Shown here: one piece after another, positions 29,343 to 38,544 of the stretch
Numbering within the stretch: the first letter of the stretch is position 1
Layout of the letters: every line of letters begins with the position of its first letter
Source of the DNA: Idiomarina zobellii
GTDB taxonomy: Bacteria; Pseudomonadota; Gammaproteobacteria; Enterobacterales; Alteromonadaceae
Length of the DNA: 64,000 bases
Assembly (NCBI RefSeq): GCF_900100855.1
Contig: NZ_FNCB01000002.1
Coordinates: 124,001 to 188,000, forward strand
Direction: 5' to 3'
Made by a program: the position numbers and the translations under genes
The notes under the pieces: generated by a model
What the model saw: only the letters and a program-made list of their open reading frames with translations
The model's database searches: none
Told to the model about the DNA's origin: nothing

Positions 29343-30150
29343 GTTACTCTTCAGCTCGTTAATAGTAATTCTGGTTGCCGGGTGTAGCTCTTCGCCTTCA
29401 GGGCGATACAGTCAGCATCACGACAGCGCCCCAACCCGGCTTCCAACACAAGCCGAGCTTCGAAATGCGGTGCCTGTACCGGAGCCGCACAGTCCTCAAG
29501 GTAATCGGGACTATGAGGTTTTTGGTAGGCAATATCAGGTTATGGATAGCGCTCAGGGGTTTGCTGAAGAAGGCTATGCCTCTTGGTATGGCAACAAGTT
29601 TCATGGTCACCTGACATCGAACGGTGAATATTACGATATGTACAGTATGACAGCTGCTCATACTCGGTTGCCTTTGCCCACTTATGTCAAAGTGACCAAC
29701 TTAACCAACAACCGCAGTGTCATTGTCAGAGTCAATGACCGCGGTCCTTTCCATCCCGAACGTGTTATTGATTTATCGTTTGCGGCGGCTTATAAACTCG
29801 ACATGCTGGATTCCGGCACCGCCCCTGTGCGAGTCGAAGCCATCAACCTGGAAACACCGCTCGCTAGTGCCGGTGAGCAAGCTAAAGCATCGTCCTATCA
29901 CATTCAACTCGTGGCTTCCTCGGATAAACAACGCCTGTCGCAGATAAAAGACCATTTACCGACACAGTTTAAAGAAATTGCAACTACTGAACAAAATAAT
30001 GGTCTATACAAATTAGTATTAGGGCCAGTGCCTGAGCATGAAAGCCATGATTTGCTCGAGCGAGTCCGAGCCAATGGCTACCCAAAGGCGTTTCGTGTAA
30101 AAGCACTGCAAAACAGTGCTGCTGCGCCTGACGGAACAGCTCAGAACTGA
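29329..30150 (+). CDS. rlpA: Septal-ring lytic transglycosylase RlpA (lipoprotein)
   Basis: RlpA-type proteins bind, and in some species cleave, peptidoglycan lacking stem peptides at the septum. I start at the ATG at 29329, giving MRANKLLFSS and a lipobox VAGC near residue 20; the longer frame from 29257 lies inside mltB. A double-psi beta-barrel domain covers about residues 75-170 (EGYASWYGNKFHGHLTSNGE, RVNDRGPF with the catalytic Asp). A SPOR domain closes the protein (about 195-265, YHIQLVASSDKQ). 273 residues, shorter than E. coli RlpA. Confidence 0.94.
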   Translation: MRANKLLFSSLIVILVAGCSSSPSGRYSQHHDSAPTRLPTQAELRNAVPVPEPHSPQGNRDYEVFGRQYQVMDSAQGFAEEGYASWYGNKFHGHLTSNGEYYDMYSMTAAHTRLPLPTYVKVTNLTNNRSVIVRVNDRGPFHPERVIDLSFAAAYKLDMLDSGTAPVRVEAINLETPLASAGEQAKASSYHIQLVASSDKQRLSQIKDHLPTQFKEIATTEQNNGLYKLVLGPVPEHESHDLLERVRANGYPKAFRVKALQNSAAAPDGTAQN

Positions 30151-30156
30151 TATAAT
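30128..30156 (+). promoter_or_regulatory. Putative sigma-70 promoter for dacA
   Basis: A perfect TATAAT at 30151-30156 is preceded 17 bases upstream by CTGACG (30128-30133). It lies at the end of rlpA, about 60 bases before the dacA start, and could give dacA-ybeD-lipB-lipA its own promoter. Confidence 0.55.
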
Positions 30157-30218
30157 CCAGCGCTATTTAAAACTCGTGTTTCACATTTTGTTTCACACTG
30201 ACTAATAAGATAATTCCA

Positions 30219-31379
30219 ATGAAAAAGATTTGTCGTTTTTTTGCTATCGTTGCCATTACCTTTAGTACAGCTAGCTTTGCAGCTGCCCAGTCGCTAGTGC
30301 CAAATGCACCGTCTGTTAATGCAAAAGCTTATATTTTAATTGACCACACAACGGGCAAAGTATTGGCTCAAGGCAATGCGGACGAAAGTTTGCCGCCAGC
30401 CAGCCTGACAAAAATGATGACAAGCTACATCATTGGTAAAGAAATTCTTTCGGGTCGTATTTCCCCGAATGATCAGGTCACAATTAGTGAAAATGCCTGG
30501 GCGAAGAACTTCCCAGAGTCGTCCAAAATGTTTATAGAAGTCGGTAAGCAAATTTCTGTAGAGCAGTTAAACAAAGGTATTATCATTTCCTCAGGAAACG
30601 ACGCCTGTGTAGCAATGGCGGAACACATTGCAGGTAGTGAAGACGCATTTGCTGACCTTATGAATAACTACGCTCAGCAGCTTGGTATGTCGAACAGTCA
30701 TTTTGCAAACAGTCATGGGTTACCAGACCCGGACCAGTATGTGTCAGCAAGAGACATGGCAACCCTGGCGAGTGCGTTAATTGAAGAAACGCCAGAAGAA
30801 TACGAGTTATACGCACAGAAATCATTTACGTTTAACAATATTAAGCAATATAACCGCAACTCTTTACTTTGGGACAGAAGCTTAAACGTAGACGGCATTA
30901 AGACCGGTCATACAAATGAAGCAGGTTACAGCCTGGTCTCTTCTGCTGTCGAAGACGGAACCCGTCTTATCGCAGTTGTAATGGGAACCAATAGCGAACA
31001 AGCACGCAAAGTAGAAAGCAAAAAGCTTCTGAACTACGGCTTCCGTTACTACGAAACCGTAAAAGCGTATGAGGCCGGTGAGAGCTTTGTCGCGCATCGA
31101 ATTTGGGGCGGCGACATTGATGAAGTACCGCTTGGTATTAGCGAAGATGTGGTTGTTACTTTACCGCGTGGTCAAAAAGACGAGTTAAAAGCTAACTTCG
31201 AATTGGACCAAAAGCTACAAGCACCACTAAGCAAAGGTCAGAAAGTCGGCACTGTATATTTACAGCTTAATGGCGAAGATGTTGCATCATTCCCGTTAGT
31301 TACCTTACAAGCTGTTGAGGAAGGCGGCTTTTTCAAAAAAATCATGGACTATATTAAGCAACAGTTTAGTGAAGAATAA
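30219..31379 (+). CDS. dacA: D-alanyl-D-alanine carboxypeptidase (PBP5 type)
   Basis: DacA removes the terminal D-Ala from pentapeptide side chains and thus limits cross-linking and keeps cell shape. The 386-residue precursor has a signal peptide (about 1-23), then SLTK at residues 62-65 with the nucleophilic Ser, SGND as the SxN motif, and KTGHT. The C-terminal domain ends in an amphipathic helix ([13 protein letters not shown]) that would attach the protein to the outer face of the inner membrane. It is located between rlpA and ybeD, as in E. coli. Confidence 0.96.
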   Translation: MKKICRFFAIVAITFSTASFAAAQSLVPNAPSVNAKAYILIDHTTGKVLAQGNADESLPPASLTKMMTSYIIGKEILSGRISPNDQVTISENAWAKNFPESSKMFIEVGKQISVEQLNKGIIISSGNDACVAMAEHIAGSEDAFADLMNNYAQQLGMSNSHFANSHGLPDPDQYVSARDMATLASALIEETPEEYELYAQKSFTFNNIKQYNRNSLLWDRSLNVDGIKTGHTNEAGYSLVSSAVEDGTRLIAVVMGTNSEQARKVESKKLLNYGFRYYETVKAYEAGESFVAHRIWGGDIDEVPLGISEDVVVTLPRGQKDELKANFELDQKLQAPLSKGQKVGTVYLQLNGEDVASFPLVTLQAVEEGGFFKKIMDYIKQQFSEE

Positions 31380-31390
31380 AGGTTTACGTC

Positions 31391-31657
31391 ATGCAAAAAA
31401 CGCGCTTTGATAAACTGGTAGACTTTCCGACGCGCTTCACGTTTAAAGTGATGGGCGTCGCTACTGAGAGCTTGCCAGATCAAGTAGTAGCCGTACTCCA
31501 GGAGCATGCCCCAGGAGATTACACCCCATCTGTTAAACCGAGCAGCAAGGGGAATTATCACTCAGTTTCTGTTTCCGTCCGTGTGGAAAGTCAGGAACAC
31601 ATTGAAGTACTGTACCGCTCACTGTCCGATATTGATGACGTTCGCTACGTACTTTGA
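31391..31657 (+). CDS. ybeD: YbeD/DUF493 family protein
   Basis: An 88-residue small cytosolic protein of the DUF493 (UPF0250) family with a ferredoxin-like alpha/beta fold; the biochemical role is not established. Recognisable parts are [16 protein letters not shown] at the start, [16 protein letters not shown] in the middle and [15 protein letters not shown] at the end. It lies 11 bases after dacA and before lipB, a position conserved in E. coli. Confidence 0.93.
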   Translation: MQKTRFDKLVDFPTRFTFKVMGVATESLPDQVVAVLQEHAPGDYTPSVKPSSKGNYHSVSVSVRVESQEHIEVLYRSLSDIDDVRYVL

Positions 31658-31701
31658 TGTAACGACTAGCCGTTAAGCTTTACAAACGTTATAATTGCGG
31701 C

Positions 31702-32367
31702 ATGAACGATACTCTTATTATACGTAACCTTGGCAGGCAACCATACGAACCTGTATGGCATGCTATGCAAGCGTTTACAGACAAACGTGATGAAACCACT
31801 GCCGATGAACTCTGGGTGGTTGAGCACGATCCTGTCTTTACCCAGGGGCAAGCAGGTAAGGAAGAACACCTTCTCGCCCCCGGCAATATTCCCGTTATAC
31901 AAGTCGATCGTGGTGGTCAGGTGACCTACCACGGCCCGGGTCAAGTCGTTATCTACTTCCTGTTAGACATTCGCCGTTTAAAATACGGTGTTAGACAGTT
32001 AGTCAACCGCATAGAACAAACCGTTGTTGATATGCTCGCCGACTACCAGGTAGAAGCAGCCGCAAGGCGCGATGCACCTGGAGTCTATGTTAGCGGAGAC
32101 AAGGTGTGCTCTTTAGGTTTACGTATTCGCAAGGGCTGCTCGTTTCACGGTCTTGCACTGAATGTTAATATGGATATGGAGCCGTTTGCGCGAATTAACC
32201 CTTGTGGTTTAACCGGCATTAAAATGGTCCAAACAAAAGACATGAATGGCCCGCAAACCTTTGATGAAGCAGCCAATGCTATCATCAATCACTTTACTGA
32301 TGCGCTGTCGTACAGCAACATTCTTCAACAAACAGGACTCGCTCAAGATTATGTCAAAGCCAGTTAG
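31702..32367 (+). CDS. lipB: Octanoyl-ACP:protein N-octanoyltransferase
   Basis: LipB transfers octanoate from acyl-carrier protein to the lipoyl domains of 2-oxoacid dehydrogenases and GcvH. The 221-residue protein contains the family signature [14 protein letters not shown] near residue 73, the catalytic Lys in [14 protein letters not shown] and the acyl-thioester Cys in INPCGLTG. Its 3' end overlaps lipA by 17 bases, coupling the two steps of lipoate assembly. Confidence 0.96.
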   Translation: MNDTLIIRNLGRQPYEPVWHAMQAFTDKRDETTADELWVVEHDPVFTQGQAGKEEHLLAPGNIPVIQVDRGGQVTYHGPGQVVIYFLLDIRRLKYGVRQLVNRIEQTVVDMLADYQVEAAARRDAPGVYVSGDKVCSLGLRIRKGCSFHGLALNVNMDMEPFARINPCGLTGIKMVQTKDMNGPQTFDEAANAIINHFTDALSYSNILQQTGLAQDYVKAS

Positions 32368-33319
32368 AGTTGAACCTGGCGTCAAAATGCGCGACGCCGA
32401 CAAAATGGCACTTATTCCCGTGCAGGTTATTCCAACCGAGCGCGATGAAATGTTGCGTAAGCCCTCATGGTTGAAAGTGAAGCTTCCCTCTTCAACCGAG
32501 CGAATTGATGAGATAAAGCAAGCCATGCGTAGCCATGGACTGCATTCTGTTTGTGAGGAAGCGTCATGTCCAAACTTACCAGAATGCTTTAATCATGGGA
32601 CTGCAAGTTTCATGATTCTCGGTGATATATGTACTCGCCGCTGCCCTTTCTGTGACGTTGCTCATGGTCGTCCTTTACCTCCTGACGCGGAAGAGCCAGA
32701 GAAGCTAGGCAAAACCATTCGCGACATGAAAGTGAAATACGTAGTCATTACCTCAGTCGACCGTGATGACTTACGCGATGGCGGTGCTCAGCACTTTGCT
32801 GACTGTATTCGTGAAATTCGCCACCATTGTAATGGTGATATTCAGGTTGAAGTGTTAGTGCCTGACTTCCGTGGCCGTATGCAGGTGGCTTTGGATATTC
32901 TTAAAGAAGAAGCGCCCGATGTTTTCAACCATAACCTGGAAACCGTGCCACGCCTATACAAAGCAGCACGCCCTGGTGCCAACTATCAGTGGTCGTTGGA
33001 CTTGTTGAAGAAATACAAAGAAGCACGCCCTGATATTCGAACCAAGTCTGGCTTGATGGTTGGTTTGGGTGAAACCAAAGAAGAAATACTTGAGGTTATG
33101 CGCGACTTGAGAGCGCATGATGTTGATATGCTGACTATTGGTCAGTACCTTCAGCCAAGTCGTCATCACTTGCCAGTCGCTCGCTACGTCCACCCGGATG
33201 AATTTGAAGAGCTACGAGTAGCCGGTGTAGAAATGGGCTTTTCACACATTGCAAGTGGCCCATTAGTACGTTCTTCTTATCATGCAGACTTGCAAGCTGC
33301 AGGTGAAACAGTACGTTAA
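32351..33319 (+). CDS. lipA: Lipoyl synthase
   Basis: LipA is a radical-SAM enzyme that inserts two sulfur atoms into protein-bound octanoyl groups. I use the ATG at 32351 ([19 protein letters not shown]), giving 322 residues against 321 in E. coli; the frame extends upstream into lipB without a better start. The auxiliary cluster cysteines are in [12 protein letters not shown] and the radical-SAM CxxxCxxC in CTRRCPFC. A conserved C-terminal [11 protein letters not shown] is present. Confidence 0.97.
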   Translation: MSKPVRVEPGVKMRDADKMALIPVQVIPTERDEMLRKPSWLKVKLPSSTERIDEIKQAMRSHGLHSVCEEASCPNLPECFNHGTASFMILGDICTRRCPFCDVAHGRPLPPDAEEPEKLGKTIRDMKVKYVVITSVDRDDLRDGGAQHFADCIREIRHHCNGDIQVEVLVPDFRGRMQVALDILKEEAPDVFNHNLETVPRLYKAARPGANYQWSLDLLKKYKEARPDIRTKSGLMVGLGETKEEILEVMRDLRAHDVDMLTIGQYLQPSRHHLPVARYVHPDEFEELRVAGVEMGFSHIASGPLVRSSYHADLQAAGETVR

Positions 33320-33345
33320 TCGACTAAAAACAACAGGAGTGCTTT

Positions 33346-33738
33346 GTGAGCTTACTTTTATGGTGTTTACTCATTGCCGGGCTGCTACCAATTCTAGCCA
33401 AAGCCCCTGTTGTTTATTTCCAAAACCGCGATAACGGTTACGATAATAAACACCCAAGAGCCCAGCAGCAGCGTCTCATTGGTCGCGGAGCACGCGCCGT
33501 TGCAGGACACTATAACGCTTATGAAGCATTCCCTTTATACGCAGTAGCGTTGCTCGCAGCAATAGCAACAAACACTGTCACTGAGCGCATTGAGTTCCTT
33601 GCCATTGCGTTTATCGTGTTACGAGTGCTCTACCACATTACTTACTTGGCGAACTATGACAAACTGCGCTCTTTGCTGTGGTTTATGGCAACATTTTGTC
33701 CAGTTATTATCTTGGCTCAATTAGCCGTTTCGCTTTGA
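33346..33738 (+). CDS. MAPEG-family small membrane protein
   Basis: A 130-residue protein with about four membrane helices of the MAPEG type (membrane-associated proteins in eicosanoid and glutathione metabolism). Supporting segments are RAQQQRLIGRGARAVAGHYNAYEAFPLY and LRVLYHITYLANYDKLRSLLW. Bacterial members are poorly characterised and not all have glutathione transferase activity. GTG start at 33346 with an AGGAG site. It lies 26 bases after lipA, and its 3' end overlaps the convergent metalloprotease gene by 22 bases. Confidence 0.8.
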   Translation: MSLLLWCLLIAGLLPILAKAPVVYFQNRDNGYDNKHPRAQQQRLIGRGARAVAGHYNAYEAFPLYAVALLAAIATNTVTERIEFLAIAFIVLRVLYHITYLANYDKLRSLLWFMATFCPVIILAQLAVSL

Positions 33739-34847
33739 GACTCTATTAGCTGCAGGTAAATTTCAGGCCAGTATTCGGTTGCATGCTGCTCCATAGCTGT
33801 AGTTTCCTTCACAGGCTTCCACGCCTGAAACTGCCTTTCTGCATTACAGGTATCTGCTTTAAACAACCCAATGTCATGTTGTTTTTTGTCTGAGCCTAGC
33901 ACCCAGTAGTGACCATTATGCTGCGCTATATCTCGCCATGAATCCAAACTACTCTTCCATGGAAGACGCTCGTAAAGAGCCTTTATATCACTTTCATAGA
34001 GCTTATTATTACTGGCGTCGGTAACAACAATATTTAAGCTTTTATGCAGGTACAGCCCCTGACAGAAGCTCTGCGCCAAAACTTCCGACATAGGATACTC
34101 GTCTGCCAACCCTAACCAGTGAGCAACTTCATGAAGAATAACGGCTCTGGAGCTATGTTCGGTTAAAACAATTTGTCGGTCAGAAGCACTGGCAATACCC
34201 GATTCAGCGAAAATAATTTCATAGTCAGCCGATTCGGTTGCGCTACAACTCGCGCGTTCCCTTTCCCCTTGTAAAGTGCACTCGAGCTCTGAGTCGACAA
34301 CCCATTGAGAACACCAATTCACATCAAAAGCACTCTCCTCCAATGCGCTCAACACTTTGAGATAGCCAGACTTTTGCGAATGATTATGACCAATAACAGC
34401 CAGAGCCGTTTTGCACTGAGGGTTATTTTCAAAGGAGTTCAATGAGTCGAATTGTTTCTCAAGCCAAGCCGTCTGCTCGTGTTGCCAACGTGCCACCCAG
34501 CGCTCTAAAGAAAAGCTTGAACTGACAAGCTGCCTTTTGGCAACTGCATCTATTGCTGAGGAGATTCCGGCATTTGCGGCCAGCGTCAGCCATTTATCGG
34601 AATTCTTTGGGAAATGCGTCATTAAGCGGTTAATTGATTTAACGCTGCCGCTATTAGCTGCTCTCTCCCACCAATAATAGGCTGACGTTTTCTGACCTTG
34701 CTGCCAGTATGAATGAGCAAGCTCAAATTGAGCATGAATATCGCCACTTTCAGCATGAAGAAAACGCTCTTGAATGCTTGTCAGGTGCTGATGACCAATG
34801 CTTCCAAATAACAGAGCAATGAAAGCAATAAGCGACTTGTTTATCAT
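33717..34847 (-). CDS. Predicted exported zinc metalloprotease with Sel1/TPR-like repeats
   Basis: A 376-residue protein I do not recognise as a named gene. It begins with a hydrophobic signal-type segment (about 1-20). Sel1/TPR-like helices follow at about 28-105 (AQFELAHSYWQQGQKTSAYYWWERAA). In the C-terminal half, HEVAHWLGLADEY near residue 236 is a zincin-type HExxHxxGxxD motif, so a metalloprotease activity is likely. Several cysteines (near residues 144, 179, 190, 201 and 263) suggest disulfides in the periplasm. Its start overlaps the nlpI stop by an ATGA, so it is translationally coupled to nlpI. The substrate and exact family are unknown. Confidence 0.7.
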   Translation of the reverse strand: MINKSLIAFIALLFGSIGHQHLTSIQERFLHAESGDIHAQFELAHSYWQQGQKTSAYYWWERAANSGSVKSINRLMTHFPKNSDKWLTLAANAGISSAIDAVAKRQLVSSSFSLERWVARWQHEQTAWLEKQFDSLNSFENNPQCKTALAVIGHNHSQKSGYLKVLSALEESAFDVNWCSQWVVDSELECTLQGERERASCSATESADYEIIFAESGIASASDRQIVLTEHSSRAVILHEVAHWLGLADEYPMSEVLAQSFCQGLYLHKSLNIVVTDASNNKLYESDIKALYERLPWKSSLDSWRDIAQHNGHYWVLGSDKKQHDIGLFKADTCNAERQFQAWKPVKETTAMEQHATEYWPEIYLQLIESQSETAN

Positions 34848-35731
34848 CGATTAATAAGCGACTGCCGAACTCTGTCTAGCTCTACTGACGCATAGCGGTG
34901 CTCAACAAATTCATATACGTTTGTTGAAAGAGCCAGCTTAAAGTAGTTCATGGCATCCAGCGGCTTATTGTTCAGCTGCATATACTTACCCAAGTAGAAA
35001 TAAGCTTCACATAGCCGTTCCGTTAACTGTTCGTCTTCACCCAATTGCTGAGTCATGCGTTTTCTAAACTCATCCACGTCCAGATTGCCAAGAAACAGCT
35101 GTACTATCTGATACCCCCACTCCGACTTGTCCAGCTCACGAACGTTTTCACTGAGTGCTTTTTTCGCTTGTTCATTGTTGATATCAACACTGGTGAGATA
35201 TAACCAAATAACTCGATAGGGATCAGACGGCTCACGCTCTAAGTGATATTCCAGGTCTTCTTTAGAAAGCTCAAAGCGCGAGTCATAATATTCCGCGATA
35301 CCTCGATTCAAATACGCGTAGTTGTGCTTAGGCTCAAGCTCTATCGCTGAGTCAAAAGCTTCATAAGCGTAATCAAACTCTTGCAATTGAGTATATTGGA
35401 TACCAAGAAAATTGTATGCGTCAGCAAGCCGTGGGTTGTATTCAAGGGCTCGAGTGAAATCCATTCTCGCTAATGTGCTAAGGCCTACAGCGTCATATAA
35501 CGCTCCTCGGCGGTAATAAAGCTCAGCGCGTTGTTCAGTGCTTAAGTCTTCCGTGAGAATTTGGTCAAGCCGTGCAAGTTCAATTTCATAACGGAACTCT
35601 GCACGCTCAGGCTCAGCAAGCACTATTTGGCTTATTGCCGAAGGTTGTTGTCCCGTTAACGAGGCACAGCCAGACAAAAACATCGAAGCAATAGCAAAAC
35701 CAAGAATGGCATGGGAACGAACCAACTGCAT
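34844..35731 (-). CDS. nlpI: Lipoprotein NlpI (TPR adaptor)
   Basis: NlpI is an outer-membrane lipoprotein that in E. coli serves as adaptor for the protease Prc and scaffolds murein hydrolases such as MepS. The 295-residue precursor has the lipobox LSGC near residues 19-22. TPR repeats follow from about residue 65 (ELYYRRGALYDAVGLSTLARMD, then YNFLGIQYTQLQEFDYAYEAF and YAYLNRGIAEYYDSRFELS). Its length matches E. coli NlpI (294), and it lies just downstream of pnp, as there. It is coupled to the downstream metalloprotease gene. Confidence 0.92.
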   Translation of the reverse strand: MQLVRSHAILGFAIASMFLSGCASLTGQQPSAISQIVLAEPERAEFRYEIELARLDQILTEDLSTEQRAELYYRRGALYDAVGLSTLARMDFTRALEYNPRLADAYNFLGIQYTQLQEFDYAYEAFDSAIELEPKHNYAYLNRGIAEYYDSRFELSKEDLEYHLEREPSDPYRVIWLYLTSVDINNEQAKKALSENVRELDKSEWGYQIVQLFLGNLDVDEFRKRMTQQLGEDEQLTERLCEAYFYLGKYMQLNNKPLDAMNYFKLALSTNVYEFVEHRYASVELDRVRQSLINR

Positions 35732-35789
35732 AATAGTACCTTTAATTTAACGATAACCTACATTACAGCACATTCAGCGCCTTTCAGGC

Positions 35790-35821
35790 AAAAAAAAGCC
35801 CCGCTAAAACTGCGGGGCTTT
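35790..35821 (-). terminator. Rho-independent terminator after pnp
   Basis: Read on the minus strand, the stem AAGCCCCGC / GCGGGGCTT with loop AGTTTTA is followed by eight U residues, 16 bases after the pnp stop. It would reduce readthrough from pnp to nlpI. Confidence 0.88.
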
Positions 35822-35836
35822 CTCGTATATCGAAGA

Positions 35837-37987
35837 TTATTCTTCTGTTGAGTTCTCTTCAGAAGCTTTGCTTTCGTCACTTGCTGTGTCGTTAGCCTCT
35901 TCTTTTTTCTCAACCGCTTCTTTCATGCTTAGACGAACACGGCCCTGACGGTCAATTTCCAATACTTTAACCGGCACTACGTCGCCGACTTTCAAGTATT
36001 CGTTAACGTCATTTACACGCTCTTCAGCGATTTGAGAAATATGAACAAGACCATCTTTACCCGGCAGCACAGTAACAAAGGCACCGAAGTCTACGATGCG
36101 TGCTACTTTACCTTGGTAAATCTTGCCAACTTCAACATTAGCCGTCAGCTGCTTGATTTTCTCAATAGCGGCGTCGGCATCAGCCTGGTCACTAGCAGCT
36201 ACTTTAATAGTGCCGTCGTCACCAATTTCGATGTTGGTATTAGTCGACTCAGTGAGTTCACGGATAACCGCACCGCCTTTACCGATGACATCTTTGATCT
36301 TGTCCTGATCAATTTTGATGGTGGTAAAGCGTGGTGCATAAGCAGATAGCTCTTGGCGGTGACCACCAATAGCCTCATCCATCACTTTCAGGATGTGTAA
36401 ACGAGCTGACTTAGCCTGTGCCAGTGCACTTTCCATGATATCGCGAGTGATACCGTCGATTTTGATGTCCATTTGCAGCGCAGTAATGCCGTCGTTGTTA
36501 CCCGCTACTTTAAAGTCCATATCGCCTAAGTGATCTTCGTCGCCCAGGATATCTGAAAGAACGACATGCTTGTCGCCTTCTTTTACCAGACCCATAGCGA
36601 TACCCGCTACAGACGATTTAATAGGAACACCCGCATCCATAAGTGCCAATGACGAACCACAAACTGACGCCATTGAACTTGAACCATTAGATTCAGTAAT
36701 TTCTGACACCACACGAATGGTGTAAGGGAATTCATCGTGGCTTGGCATAACAGCCTGAATACCACGTTTAGCTAGGCGGCCATGACCAATCTCACGACGC
36801 TTAGGTGAGCCCATCATGCCAGTTTCGCCAACACAGTATGGAGGGAAGTTGTAATGCAGCATGAAGCGGCTGGTATTTGTACCGGTAAGCTCGTCGATCA
36901 TCTGAGCGTCGCGGTCTGTACCTAAAGTTGCAGTAACCAGGGCCTGAGTCTCACCACGAGTAAACAATGAAGAGCCGTGAGTGCGCGGTAACACGCCTGT
37001 CGCTGCGCTAATAGCACGAACCATGTCTGGGTCACGACCATCGATACGTTTTTCGCCCGCAATGATACGGCTACGAACAATGTCACTTTCAAGGTCATGG
37101 AAGATGTCGCCGGCTTCTTCTAAGTCAGCATTTTCATCTTCTGCAGTTAGCTTTTCAGCCATCTGCTGTTTAACTTCGTCAAGCTTGCCTTTACGTTCGG
37201 CTTTGTCAGTAATGCGGTAAGCTTCACCAATACCTTGTTCAGCCAATTCACGAACTTTCTGCTGTAAGGTTTCGTTTTTCTCAGGCGCTTTCCAGTCCCA
37301 CTTTTCTTTACCCGCTTCTGCAGTAAATTCTTCAATGGCTTTGATAACGTCCTGCATGGCTTCATGGCCGTACATGACAGCGCCCAGCATTTGGTCTTCT
37401 GAAAGCAGCTCGGCTTCAGACTCAACCATTAATACTGCGTTTTCTGTACCTGCAACCACAAGATCCAGCTTAGACTGCTCTAGCTCATCCATGGTTGGGT
37501 TCAATACATATTCGTCGTTTACCACACCAACACGCGCAGCGCCGATTGGGCCTGCGAATGGTACACCTGAAATTGACAGCGCAGCTGATGCGCCTATTAG
37601 TGCAACAATATCAGGGTTAATTTGTGGGTTAACTGAAACAACCGTAGCAACCACCTGAACTTCGTTCATGAAGCCTTCAGGGAATAAAGGACGGATTGGA
37701 CGGTCGATAAGACGCGATGTCAGCGTCTCGTTTTCACTTGGACGACCTTCGCGTTTGAAGAAGCCACCCGGAATTTTACCTGCTGCGTAAGTTTTTTCTT
37801 GATAGTTAACTGTCAGCGGGAAAAAGCTTTGTCCTTCACGGACGTCTTTTTTTGCAACAACAGTTACCAGAACTGTTGTGTCATCCATACTGACCAATAC
37901 GGAGCCAGTGGCCTGACGTGCAATAACGCCAGTTTCTAAAGTGACTGTATGCTGACCGTACTGAAATTGTTTCGTAATTGGATTCAC
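35837..37987 (-). CDS. pnp: Polyribonucleotide nucleotidyltransferase (PNPase)
   Basis: PNPase is the phosphorolytic 3'-to-5' exoribonuclease of the degradosome. The 716-residue protein has two RNase PH domains (about 10-230 and 310-540), a KH domain near 555-615 ([18 protein letters not shown]) and an S1 domain near 620-690 ([18 protein letters not shown]). An acidic tail follows. The start is GTG at 37987 with AGGAAAG upstream. It follows rpsO as in nearly all gammaproteobacteria. Confidence 0.97.
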   Translation of the reverse strand: MNPITKQFQYGQHTVTLETGVIARQATGSVLVSMDDTTVLVTVVAKKDVREGQSFFPLTVNYQEKTYAAGKIPGGFFKREGRPSENETLTSRLIDRPIRPLFPEGFMNEVQVVATVVSVNPQINPDIVALIGASAALSISGVPFAGPIGAARVGVVNDEYVLNPTMDELEQSKLDLVVAGTENAVLMVESEAELLSEDQMLGAVMYGHEAMQDVIKAIEEFTAEAGKEKWDWKAPEKNETLQQKVRELAEQGIGEAYRITDKAERKGKLDEVKQQMAEKLTAEDENADLEEAGDIFHDLESDIVRSRIIAGEKRIDGRDPDMVRAISAATGVLPRTHGSSLFTRGETQALVTATLGTDRDAQMIDELTGTNTSRFMLHYNFPPYCVGETGMMGSPKRREIGHGRLAKRGIQAVMPSHDEFPYTIRVVSEITESNGSSSMASVCGSSLALMDAGVPIKSSVAGIAMGLVKEGDKHVVLSDILGDEDHLGDMDFKVAGNNDGITALQMDIKIDGITRDIMESALAQAKSARLHILKVMDEAIGGHRQELSAYAPRFTTIKIDQDKIKDVIGKGGAVIRELTESTNTNIEIGDDGTIKVAASDQADADAAIEKIKQLTANVEVGKIYQGKVARIVDFGAFVTVLPGKDGLVHISQIAEERVNDVNEYLKVGDVVPVKVLEIDRQGRVRLSMKEAVEKKEEANDTASDESKASEENSTEE

Positions 37988-38015
37988 GTTGTCTTTCCTT
38001 TACCTAATAAATATA

Positions 38016-38035
38016 GAACATCCGGATTGATGTTC
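38016..38035 (-). promoter_or_regulatory. Stem-loop in the pnp leader
   Basis: An inverted repeat GAACATC / GATGTTC with a six-base loop lies about 30 bases before the pnp start. In E. coli the pnp leader forms an RNase III-cleaved hairpin used for autoregulation; this shorter one could have a similar role, but that is inference. Confidence 0.35.
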
Positions 38036-38115
38036 GTCTTCTCTCTTTATTTGTCTCGCCGCATAGTATAAGGGAATTGTGACAAAATTAAGACCCATAA
38101 GACTAAAAAGAACAC

Positions 38116-38149
38116 AAAAAAAGGGCTGAATTTTTCAATTCAGCCCTTT
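38116..38149 (-). terminator. Rho-independent terminator after rpsO
   Basis: On the minus strand the stem AAGGGCTGAATT / AATTCAGCCCTT with a short A-rich loop is followed by a U-run, about 30 bases after the rpsO stop. It lies between rpsO and pnp, where readthrough usually links the two genes. Confidence 0.88.
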
Positions 38150-38179
38150 CTTACAGAAATTTTTGCTTTGCTCAGCGTC

Positions 38180-38449
38180 TTAGCGACGGATTCCTAAACG
38201 CTCAACAACTGATAAATAACGCTTTTCGTCTTTACGCTTAAGGTAGTCAAGCAATTTACGGCGACGGCTAACCATGCGTAACAAGCCACGACGTGAGTGG
38301 TGGTCTTTTTTGTGCGATTTAAAGTGGTCTTGAAGCTCTGCCAGGTTTTTTGTCAACAATGCGATTTGTACTTCTGGAGAACCTGTGTCGTTCTCGCCTT
38401 GACCAAACTCTTTTACAATTTCAGCTTTCTGTTCAACAGTTAGTGACAT
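38180..38449 (-). CDS. rpsO: Small ribosomal subunit protein uS15
   Basis: uS15 binds the central domain of 16S rRNA and forms bridge B4 with the 50S subunit. The 89 residues equal the E. coli length and carry the hallmark segments [24 protein letters not shown]-type (here split as [11 protein letters not shown] and [17 protein letters not shown]) and [10 protein letters not shown] taggag-type ribosome-binding site precedes the ATG. It has its own promoter and a structured leader, between truB and pnp. Confidence 0.97.
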   Translation of the reverse strand: MSLTVEQKAEIVKEFGQGENDTGSPEVQIALLTKNLAELQDHFKSHKKDHHSRRGLLRMVSRRRKLLDYLKRKDEKRYLSVVERLGIRR

Positions 38450-38475
38450 AATAACTCCTAATTATGTGAAATATC

Positions 38476-38501
38476 CGCCCCCGATCACTAATTCAGGGGC
38501 G
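38476..38501 (-). promoter_or_regulatory. rpsO leader stem-loop (possible uS15 autoregulatory element)
   Basis: The perfect inverted repeat CGCCCC / GGGGCG encloses a 14-base loop in the transcript between the promoter and the ribosome-binding site of rpsO. In E. coli, S15 represses its own translation by binding a folded leader. The analogy here rests on position and structure only. Confidence 0.4.
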
Positions 38502-38513
38502 GGAGAAGCGCGT

Positions 38514-38541
38514 ATTATATAGAGACAGCGCCCAAAATCAA
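38514..38541 (-). promoter_or_regulatory. Sigma-70 promoter of rpsO
   Basis: On the minus strand, TTGATT (38541-38536) and a perfect TATAAT (38519-38514) are spaced by 16 bases. A GC-rich discriminator follows, typical of ribosomal protein promoters. The promoter lies between truB and rpsO. Confidence 0.65.
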
Positions 38542-38544
38542 TGA

